From Bacteroidaceae bacterium (GTDB lineage Bacteria; Bacteroidota; Bacteroidia; Bacteroidales; Bacteroidaceae): a DNA stretch of 49,332 bases. The stretch covers positions 1 through 49,332 of the forward strand of contig JAILRU010000110.1 of assembly GCA_024697945.1 (NCBI GenBank), written 5' to 3'. The notes under the pieces are model-generated. The model ran no database searches and was not told the origin of the DNA. It saw only the letters and a list, made by a program, of their open reading frames with translations. Made by a program: the position numbers and the translations under genes. Below, piece by piece: positions 14,648-21,116 of this stretch; the first letter of the stretch is position 1, and every line of letters begins with the position of its first letter.

Positions 14648-16648
14648 ATGCAGATACAGAAAATCAAGGCGACGAATTTCAAGACCTATTTGAATCTGGA
14701 CTTGGACTTGCAGGTAGAAGAGGAGTGCCCAATCATACTGATAGGCGGTAATAATGGTGGTGGTAAAACCACCCTCTTTGAGGCTATTTATGGAGCACTT
14801 TATGGACTGAATATCAAGAATAAACAACAGTTTGAGGAGCTGCTGAACAATGGCGCTTTTGGTAAGGTGGAACCCAAGATTGAATTGGAACTGGTGTTTA
14901 CTGGTCAAGTTCTTCATCAGACACAAAAATATGTACTTCGACGTAGCTACATTCTGAACCCAGCAGGAAAACCTGTAGAGTCAGTCTATCTGAACATGAA
15001 TGGTAGCGTTTTTTCATATGGTACAGCCACCCCAGCCAACCAAAGGGCTATACCAGAGCAACAAGTAAAGAAAATCATCAAGGCAAACTTGCCTCAGGAG
15101 TTGAGCCAGTACTTCCTGTTTGACGCTATGCAGTCGAGCAAATTATTGGAAGATAATGTGTTTGCACAGATTATTCGCGACAACTTCCAGAATGTTTTGG
15201 GCTTCAATAAGTATGTACAATTGAAGAAGTCGTCAGAGAAATTGTTGCAGGAGCGTTCCATGCAGCGATTGAAGGCCGAGAAAGAAGTACAGGAATATAA
15301 TAAACTCTGCGAGGAAAAACAGAAGTTAGAGGAAGAATTGGGACATAATGAGACAAGCCAGGACCTTATCTTCAAGTATCTGACTTCCATGAAGCAGACC
15401 TATGATAAGGCTAAGCAAGGGGCAGAAGACCAAGAGCACATCCGATTGCAGGTGCAGCAGTTGAGTGGCACTATTTTGGAAACAGAGAAAAAGGCAACTG
15501 ACTATGTAGAACAGTTAAAGGACTTCATAGAAACAATAGAAATTAATGTCTTCCTGCCAAAACTTTCTGCCAGCCTTTCACCTGTGATTGATGCTATACT
15601 TAAAAAGAAAGAAGAACTACGAAGGGCTTTGGAACAGCGCTATACGGCAGAGGAAGTGGAGGACATCACGAAAAAGGTAATTGCTTATTTGAAGGAGTTC
15701 TCCCTAATAACAGAGAATGTGGAGCCAATGAATGTGTCAAACCATATCTTGGCTTCACAGAAGGATTTTGTGGCTAAGGATGACTATGCTTTCTTGGAAG
15801 ATAATGACTTGGAAGCATTGAAGGGATTGAAGAAACTGAATGCTGTCAATAATTTTATTCAGTTAGACAATCAGCGTAAAAGCTTAGATGAAGACATCAA
15901 GGAGCTGCCCAATTTGAAGATACAACGCGATAGTCTGCAAAGTACTTTGACACAGGGCAGTACCAACATCATAAAGGAATACGAAGAGAAGAAACGCGAA
16001 CTTGAGAATCTGAAGAAAGATGTGGAACGCATCAATAGCGAAATAGCCAAGATAGATACCAAAATAAAGAGCTATGACGTGCAGATTCAACAGGAACCAG
16101 ACGTGAAATATGATACACTTATGAAACTAGTTCCGTTCTTTGAGGAGGTAGCCAATTCTCTGCTGACCAGCAAGAAAGCCCTGATAGAATCTCAGATGAA
16201 AGAACAACTGAACAAACTGCTTTTGTCTTATCAAGGACATATTGAAAGAGTGGAACTTTCAGACAGATTGGATAACTTTACCATCAAGATGTATCATACA
16301 GCAGGGAACGAGATTTCGCTAAGCCAACTGAATGCCGCCTCGAAGCAGATTTTCATCCAGGTACTTTTGAAAGTGTTGCGTAACCTTGGAGACTATAATC
16401 CGCCTGTGATGATAGATACCGTGATGGGAGTGTTGGATGAGAGCAGCCGCGACGTGCTGATGGAAGAATACTTTCCAGAACTGGCAGAACAGACCATTTT
16501 GCTTTGCACGACATCTGAAATAAGAAAAGATTCTGACTACAAGAAACTAGAGCCTTTTATCTCTAAGACCTATACGCTCCACCGCAATGTGGAAGAGCAG
16601 AATACGAGTGTGGAAGAAGGCTATTTTGGGATTCCATTATATAAATAA
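14648..16648 (+). CDS. DndD-like SMC/Rad50-type ATPase
   Basis: The protein has 666 residues from ATG 14648; a TTG 6 nt earlier is less likely. Walker A GGNNGGGKTT (about residues 33-42) follows the N-terminal IQKIKATNFKTY typical of Rad50/DndD ATPases. YFLFDAMQ, near residue 158, corresponds to the DndD F-F-F-D-G/A segment. Long coiled coils occupy about residues 195-500, without a CxxC zinc hook. The ABC signature is SLSQLNAASKQI, and Walker B/D-loop is MIDTVMGVLDESSRD. In phosphorothioation systems DndD provides ATP-driven DNA nicking or structural change. Here it is coupled to Mod/Res and to HerA-like and SBD-like proteins, so it more likely serves target sensing or restriction. Confidence 0.85.
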   Translation: MQIQKIKATNFKTYLNLDLDLQVEEECPIILIGGNNGGGKTTLFEAIYGALYGLNIKNKQQFEELLNNGAFGKVEPKIELELVFTGQVLHQTQKYVLRRSYILNPAGKPVESVYLNMNGSVFSYGTATPANQRAIPEQQVKKIIKANLPQELSQYFLFDAMQSSKLLEDNVFAQIIRDNFQNVLGFNKYVQLKKSSEKLLQERSMQRLKAEKEVQEYNKLCEEKQKLEEELGHNETSQDLIFKYLTSMKQTYDKAKQGAEDQEHIRLQVQQLSGTILETEKKATDYVEQLKDFIETIEINVFLPKLSASLSPVIDAILKKKEELRRALEQRYTAEEVEDITKKVIAYLKEFSLITENVEPMNVSNHILASQKDFVAKDDYAFLEDNDLEALKGLKKLNAVNNFIQLDNQRKSLDEDIKELPNLKIQRDSLQSTLTQGSTNIIKEYEEKKRELENLKKDVERINSEIAKIDTKIKSYDVQIQQEPDVKYDTLMKLVPFFEEVANSLLTSKKALIESQMKEQLNKLLLSYQGHIERVELSDRLDNFTIKMYHTAGNEISLSQLNAASKQIFIQVLLKVLRNLGDYNPPVMIDTVMGVLDESSRDVLMEEYFPELAEQTILLCTTSEIRKDSDYKKLEPFISKTYTLHRNVEEQNTSVEEGYFGIPLYK

Positions 16649-16657
16649 GGTAGAGTT

Positions 16658-18241
16658 ATGGATATTTCATTTGACAACCTGAGACAAGCAGAGGGTATCC
16701 TTGATAACCTGAACGAAATCAAGGAACGGGTAGAACAACGTATTAATTTGCAATATAAGGCTGCAAACGAGAAGCGCGTCGTGTTGACAGGCAACAAGAT
16801 TATGCGTATATGTTTGATAGTGGGATTGTATTTGTCAGATAAGAGAAATTTGAATTGTCTGTCAGAAATTCAACTGTCTAAGTCAAGCATCCGCATTCCG
16901 TCAAGTTTCTTCACCTATCTTGAACTAAAGGATTTATATGAGGCATTACTGAAGTTGCGCTATCACGAATTTGAAATAGATTGGACAGACAGCCCGACTG
17001 TTTCAAGGATAATTGCCTCTGAAATGTATAGAGGCAGAGACTATTTACTGCAAGGGGAAAATCTTGATTTGTTTATGATGGCTCACATCGTAGGAGGGAG
17101 AAATCGTACTGGTGGTATTCCTGCATTGCAGTTGATAATCGGGCAGTATGATGAAGACATGGAGGCATTGCTCGACATTAATAGCCGTAGCATATCGAAC
17201 ACTCAAATACTTGTGGCAGGTACCACAGGCTCTGGAAAAACCAACCTGTTGGCTGTGTTGATTAATCAACTGAGAACACTTTCCATAGAGTCACCATATC
17301 CTGTGAATTTTCTGCTATTCGACTATAAAGGCGAGTTTTCAGACCCGATGAACAATCATTGGCTGAAACTCTTCGAGGTTGACAGAAGTTGTATCCTTGA
17401 CCCAATATTGTCACCACTACCTTTTACACCTTTCAAGGACTTTAGAGACCGCTCAATACAGGAAATAAATCTATACTCAACGGAAATGGCTAATGCATTG
17501 TGTGCTCTTGACAGAGCCACTATAAGTGCCAATATGAGTAATCGCCTGAGTGAAGCTATCAGCGAAGCATATAAAATGACAAAGGGAGCACCCATCACGT
17601 TTCATCTGATGCTGGAGAAATATCAGGAATCTATGTCTAACCCTGACAAGGATGATAGCGTGACATCTGTCTTGAAACAACTTGACAGAGCTAAATTGTT
17701 TGCGGAGGAGGACAGGGTGAATATCGTCAAAGACTCTTTTATAGTAAAGATGGACTCGTACCCAAAGAATGGACCGATAGCTAAGGCAATTGTCTATTTC
17801 ATCATATCGAAGCTTAATAACATATATGAGTTGTTGGAGAAACAAGCTATCAGCGAGGATTATGTAGAGATTCGTCACTTTACCATAATCGATGAGGCTC
17901 ATTATATGCTGAGTTTTGATAATCGTCCATTAAGAAACCTAATTGCCGTTGGACGCAACAAAGGTCTTAGTATTATTCTAGCCACACAGAATATGGATGA
18001 CTTCAAAAGCAAGTCTTTCGATTTCTATGCTAACGCACAATATCCGCTGATTATGAAACAGCAGAGCATTTCAGATGGGGTGTTGAAGGATATATTTGGT
18101 GTCTCTGGCAAGGAATTCCTTGACTTAAAAGCTGCTATTGCAGGACTTCAAAAAGGGGAATTAGTTATCAAAGACAGTAATGCTGACATTCTTGGTATAG
18201 GCAAGAAGTGGAAAAAGATAAAAGTAAACCATCTGATATAA
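16658..18241 (+). CDS. DndE-like/HerA-FtsK-type ATPase
   Basis: A 527-residue protein. The first ~130 residues contain a helical segment (GNKIMRICLIVGLYLSDKRN) followed by IQLSKSSIRIPSSFF, which resembles small DndE/DUF1832 DNA-binding proteins; this assignment is tentative. A HerA/FtsK-type motor follows with Walker A GTTGSGKT (188-195), FDYKGEF (about 221-227), Walker B FTIIDEAH (408-415) and the terminal sensor region NKGLSIILATQNMDDF. HerA-type ATPases form hexameric DNA translocases, often with a nuclease partner, and occur in several anti-phage operons. It begins 9 nt after the DndD-like gene and ends 6 nt before the SBD-like gene. Confidence 0.85.
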   Translation: MDISFDNLRQAEGILDNLNEIKERVEQRINLQYKAANEKRVVLTGNKIMRICLIVGLYLSDKRNLNCLSEIQLSKSSIRIPSSFFTYLELKDLYEALLKLRYHEFEIDWTDSPTVSRIIASEMYRGRDYLLQGENLDLFMMAHIVGGRNRTGGIPALQLIIGQYDEDMEALLDINSRSISNTQILVAGTTGSGKTNLLAVLINQLRTLSIESPYPVNFLLFDYKGEFSDPMNNHWLKLFEVDRSCILDPILSPLPFTPFKDFRDRSIQEINLYSTEMANALCALDRATISANMSNRLSEAISEAYKMTKGAPITFHLMLEKYQESMSNPDKDDSVTSVLKQLDRAKLFAEEDRVNIVKDSFIVKMDSYPKNGPIAKAIVYFIISKLNNIYELLEKQAISEDYVEIRHFTIIDEAHYMLSFDNRPLRNLIAVGRNKGLSIILATQNMDDFKSKSFDFYANAQYPLIMKQQSISDGVLKDIFGVSGKEFLDLKAAIAGLQKGELVIKDSNADILGIGKKWKKIKVNHLI

Positions 18242-18247
18242 TAATGT

Positions 18248-18880
18248 ATGGAGGAATATGACCATCCCCAAGATAATACAGAGCTGCTGAAAGAACTGGG
18301 GCTGCTTGTTAGCGATGAACAGCAAAAGAGGCGAAGACTGCCTGATTACAAAACACTTCAGTTCTTTGACTACGAACAGTGCTTTGCCTATTATACCAAA
18401 CGGATAATGAATATCCGGCAGGCAAAGATAAAGGGCGAAGTTATTGTGGCTAAACCTGTTCTACTGCTTGCGCTTATCGACGGGATAAGCGATAACATTT
18501 TTATAGACAACGAGTTTGAATTGACGGAATGGTTAGAGGCGCGTTATCTAATGTTAATGAGAGAATATACCCGTTCGTCTCAGTTCTCCAACGTAACAGG
18601 TATTGAGAATCCCTTTTGGCATTTGGCAACAGATGGCTTTTGGAATCTTCAATATAGACAAGCACCACAGACTGATGCCTCCCCTTCAAAACGTTGGCTA
18701 AAAGATAATGTGGATTTTGCCTATTTCGATGAGTCTTTGTGGATTCTGTTGCAAAACAAAGTCTGGCGAATGCAACTTCGTGACTATATCATCGAACACA
18801 AGCTATCTGACGACTACTTGGGCGGTCTGATGGCAGCTGAGAGGCTTGGCATTCTTGCGGCCCTGCTGCTGGCAGCATAA
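18248..18880 (+). CDS. Stand-alone phosphorothioate-binding (SBD-like) domain protein
   Basis: At 210 residues this matches, from about residue 35 onward, the N-terminal DNA-reading domain of ScoMcrA-type phosphorothioate-dependent nucleases. The aligned landmarks are KPVLLLALIDGI, then ENPFWHLATDGFWNL, then FAYFDESLWILLQNKVWRMQ and RDYIIEHKL. In ScoMcrA-type enzymes this domain is followed by an SRA and HNH nuclease domain; here the protein ends directly after it, so it has no visible catalytic part. It is the last gene of the operon. It may deliver the HerA/DndD complex or Res to modified or specific DNA. Whether it binds sulfur-modified DNA is unknown, since the window holds no DNA sulfur-modification gene. 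Confidence 0.7.
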   Translation: MEEYDHPQDNTELLKELGLLVSDEQQKRRRLPDYKTLQFFDYEQCFAYYTKRIMNIRQAKIKGEVIVAKPVLLLALIDGISDNIFIDNEFELTEWLEARYLMLMREYTRSSQFSNVTGIENPFWHLATDGFWNLQYRQAPQTDASPSKRWLKDNVDFAYFDESLWILLQNKVWRMQLRDYIIEHKLSDDYLGGLMAAERLGILAALLLAA

Positions 18881-18893
18881 ATGGAACAATATA

Positions 18894-18985
18894 CCCTTCG
18901 CAAACCTTTGGCAAACCTTTGGCAAACCCTTCGCAAACCCTTCGCAAGCCCAGGCAAACCCTTTGGACTTGCCAAGGGTTTGCCT
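18894..18985. repeat. 11-bp-period GCAAAC array ending in a hairpin
   Basis: GCAAAC (once GCAAGC) starts at 18900, 18911, 18922, 18933, 18944 and 18954. The last unit begins a 14-bp stem (AGGCAAACCCTT(T)GG with CCAAGGGTTTGCCT, 18952-18985). The hairpin lacks a T-run but may mark the 3' end of the defence operon. Confidence 0.8.
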
Positions 18986-19078
18986 ACACCATGCCAAAAG
19001 TGAGAGAAGAGCGAGGATGTAGGATGGCTGATGTTAGATGTATGATGTATTTGCGAGAGTAAATCTCCTCTTTTTATG

Positions 19079-19155
19079 AACATATGTTCGTGGGCCAACG
19101 AACATATGTTACCTTGACCTATGAACATATGTTATTTGCCTCACGAACATATAGT
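19079..19155. repeat. 22-bp-period array of AACATATGTT palindromes
   Basis: AACATATGTT lies at 19079, 19101 and 19124, and a variant AACATATAGT at 19146, each preceded by G. The regular two-turn spacing suggests an operator array. Confidence 0.8.
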
Positions 19156-19294
19156 CTATTTTTATAGCCTCGTTGGTTTGCTTCGGAGATGGATGTAAGA
19201 TGGCTGATGTTAGATGTCGGATGGCTGATGAGTTTGTAAACAAAGAATAGCAAAGATAGAGGCAGCAATCACTCTGCTTCTAGGCTGCTTCGTG

Positions 19295-19312
19295 CCATAC
19301 TCATGAGTATGG
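19295..19312. repeat. 18-bp perfect palindrome
   Basis: CCATACTCATGAGTATGG is fully self-complementary; flanking CTTC/GAAG extends the dyad imperfectly. Purpose unknown. Confidence 0.75.
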
Positions 19313-19421
19313 GTAGAAGCTGGCTAAAGCGAGGCTGGAGTTTGGCTACATTATGGGAAGAGCGAGAGAAGAGCGAAGATGTAGGATGGCTGATGGCTGA
19401 TGAAAGGGCGCAATGTTAGTT

Positions 19422-19473
19422 GCGGAACATAATTCACAAATCCGAAAGAATGAAAGGGTGGAATAAAACTGAG
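19422..19473 (-). repeat. 52-nt dispersed repeat, copy 2 (inverted)
   Basis: Exact reverse complement of 7298-7349. Together the two copies bracket the Rpn gene and the whole defence operon. Confidence 0.9.
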
Positions 19474-19547
19474 TCGAGGCGCCTCAGTTTATATTCTTTC
19501 TTGGTAAAAAAATATTCCCTGGGCGTGGCAAAATAAAGTTTTTTTTG

Positions 19548-19555
19548 TATTTTTG
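19548..19555 (+). promoter_or_regulatory. -7 promoter element for the ECF sigma operon
   Basis: TATTTTTG fits TAnnTTTG; the -33 region is weak. It would give a ~125-nt leader containing a tandem repeat. Confidence 0.45.
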
Positions 19556-19622
19556 CAAATGGAAGCGAAAATAATACGGTCTGTCCTGTTACAAAACGGC
19601 TCCTTTGGCGTTATAGTTATAT

Positions 19623-19689
19623 AAGAAAGTACATCTAAGTCGTATAAGCAAGTGCATCTGAGTTATAAAGCAAGAGCATCTGAGAAATG
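19623..19689 (+). repeat. Three-unit 22-23-bp tandem repeat at the sigma factor start
   Basis: Units beginning AAG(A/C)AAG at 19623, 19646 and 19668 each carry (T/G/A)(A/G)CATCT(A/G)AG. The third unit runs into the ATG of the sigma factor gene. Confidence 0.75.
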
Positions 19690-20211
19690 GGTAAAAACTT
19701 CTTGGACACTATAATGCCAAGCCACTCTTCCAACGAGCGGAGTCTGATAGCAGCCTACAGGAAGCTGCGGGCGCGGCTGGGGCGATATAGTCTCTCGCAC
19801 TCTGAGGAGGATGCCCTTAACGATGCTTTCTGCCAGCTTTGGGTCGGCAATTACCATACGGAAGGCGAGAATGAGGGGGAGAGACTGCTCTACCAGAGTA
19901 TGCGACGCAGACAGATTAGCCTTTGGCGAAGCGGGAAGCGACACCCGCAAACATCGCTCGAAGATGCTCAGATAGCAGAACCGCCGCCAGAAACTGATGC
20001 CGAAGACACGTACCGGCAGATATGGAAACTGATTGAGACTGAGCTGACACCTCTGCAACAGGACATCCTGAAACGCCACGACATGGAGGATGAGTCATAC
20101 AGCGAGATTGCAAAGACGCTGGGAATGCAGGAGGCTGCCGTCAGGATGCAACTCAGCAGAGCGAGAAAGAAGATTAGGGAAACATATTTAAAATTAAAAA
20201 ATAAAAGTTGA
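19687..20211 (+). CDS. ECF-type RNA polymerase sigma factor
   Basis: A 174-residue sigma-70 family protein. Region 2 is represented by LRARLGRYSLSHSEEDALND and the helix FCQLWVGNY. A linker with PPPETDAEDTY follows, then region 4: LTPLQQDILKRHDMEDESYS and EIAKTLGMQEAAVRMQLSRA, a clear -35-binding helix-turn-helix. The N-terminal part of region 2 is shorter than in typical ECF factors. It is followed at 29 nt by a small membrane-segment protein likely to be its anti-sigma factor, and then by envelope-protein genes, so it probably directs RNA polymerase to this envelope operon. Repeats in its leader may modulate its expression. Confidence 0.85.
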   Translation: MGKNFLDTIMPSHSSNERSLIAAYRKLRARLGRYSLSHSEEDALNDAFCQLWVGNYHTEGENEGERLLYQSMRRRQISLWRSGKRHPQTSLEDAQIAEPPPETDAEDTYRQIWKLIETELTPLQQDILKRHDMEDESYSEIAKTLGMQEAAVRMQLSRARKKIRETYLKLKNKS

Positions 20212-20240
20212 AAAGTAAAAAAATATAAAGGTTTAAGGAA

Positions 20241-20615
20241 ATGAAACAGCACGAGATATCTTATTGGGAAGGGTTGGCTGAGCGCTTCTTCCTGGCTGAG
20301 ACCACCGAGGTGGAGGAGGCACAGCTGCGTAAGTTCCTATGTGGCAGCCAGGCTCTGGACCCGCGTTTCGACGAGATACGGGCCACGATGTCCCTCCTGC
20401 ACGTCTCGCGTCACAAGGGCAGGCCATACGTGATGCAGCATCCGTATAGGGCAATAGCTGTTGCGGCGTGTCTCTGTGCCGCGGCTTTCCTGGGGTGGCA
20501 CGAATATCAGCAGCGCAACATCAGCAGCGTGCGTATTGCAGGCGAGCGGATTGAGGCGGATGCTTCCTTGGTGATGCAGCAGCAAATGACGGAAATGTTT
20601 AATCCTATCGAATAG
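20241..20615 (+). CDS. Probable anti-sigma factor (single membrane helix)
   Basis: The 124-residue protein starts MKQHEISYWEGLAERFFLAE. The N-terminal ~60 residues are acidic and helical (LAETTEVEEAQLRKFLCG), as in cytoplasmic sigma-binding domains. One membrane segment lies near residues 70-86 (RAIAVAACLCAAAFLGWH), and a short external tail contains RIAGERIEADASLVMQQQMT. Placement directly after an ECF sigma factor gene is the main evidence for an anti-sigma role. No zinc-binding HxxxCxxC motif is seen. Confidence 0.6.
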   Translation: MKQHEISYWEGLAERFFLAETTEVEEAQLRKFLCGSQALDPRFDEIRATMSLLHVSRHKGRPYVMQHPYRAIAVAACLCAAAFLGWHEYQQRNISSVRIAGERIEADASLVMQQQMTEMFNPIE

Positions 20616-20658
20616 AGTTAAGAGTTAAGAATGAAGAGTTAAGAGTTAAGTATTAAGA

Positions 20659-21075
20659 ATGAGACTATACGTTTTCCTTTTTTCAATCTTCATTTCCATC
20701 GGTGTGCAGGCCCAGAAGGGGTTGGCTATCGGGGCTGCCTTCGAGGAGTATGCCGTGAAGAAGAACGCCACGGAGGTTGTGATGGGAGCCAGTAGGCTGA
20801 AGAAGTACAACCTGAGCCTTTTCCACAGTCTGGAGATAAAGGGCCCGTCGGCTACGGACAGGCAGCGCATCGAGAAGATGATAGAGACGGATGCGAGTGC
20901 CGCAGAGGCAACGCCTTACGAGGAGACTACCAGCCACAAACTGTACGAGCTTCCGCAGCGCAAGGGGATGCACTACTACATCTTCTACCGCTGCACGAGC
21001 CAATCCCTGATACTGATTTACATTGAAGGCAAGGCCAGCCTGAAACAGATTGAAGCACAATTCTTGAAAAGGTGA
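20659..21075 (+). CDS. Secreted DUF6108-like protein
   Basis: A 138-residue protein with signal peptide (MRLYVFLFSIFISIGVQAQ). The mature part has KGLAIGAAFEEYAVKKNATE, a central acidic region and the C-terminal pattern IFYRCTSQSLILIYIEGKAS. It resembles small periplasmic proteins called DUF6108 in Bacteroidetes, which occur with sigma factor operons. Function is unknown; the gene order suggests an envelope-stress or surface-assembly role. The spacer before it (20613-20658) is made of AGAGTTAAG-type repeats. Confidence 0.65.
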   Translation: MRLYVFLFSIFISIGVQAQKGLAIGAAFEEYAVKKNATEVVMGASRLKKYNLSLFHSLEIKGPSATDRQRIEKMIETDASAAEATPYEETTSHKLYELPQRKGMHYYIFYRCTSQSLILIYIEGKASLKQIEAQFLKR

Positions 21076-21116
21076 AAGGTTATAAGGTTATAAGGGTAAA
21101 ACGTTAACTAAGGACT

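Larger units (their letters stand above)
18881..19686. other. Gene-free repeat-rich region between the defence and sigma operons
   Basis: No believable coding region. In order it holds an 11-bp array with a hairpin (18894-18985), two 32-nt direct repeats (19002-19033 and 19364-19395), a 22-bp array of AACATATGTT (19079-19155), an 18-bp perfect palindrome (19295-19312), the inverted copy of the 52-nt repeat (19422-19473), a -7 promoter element (19548-19555) and a 22-23-bp tandem repeat reaching the next gene (19623-19689). Confidence 0.75.
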
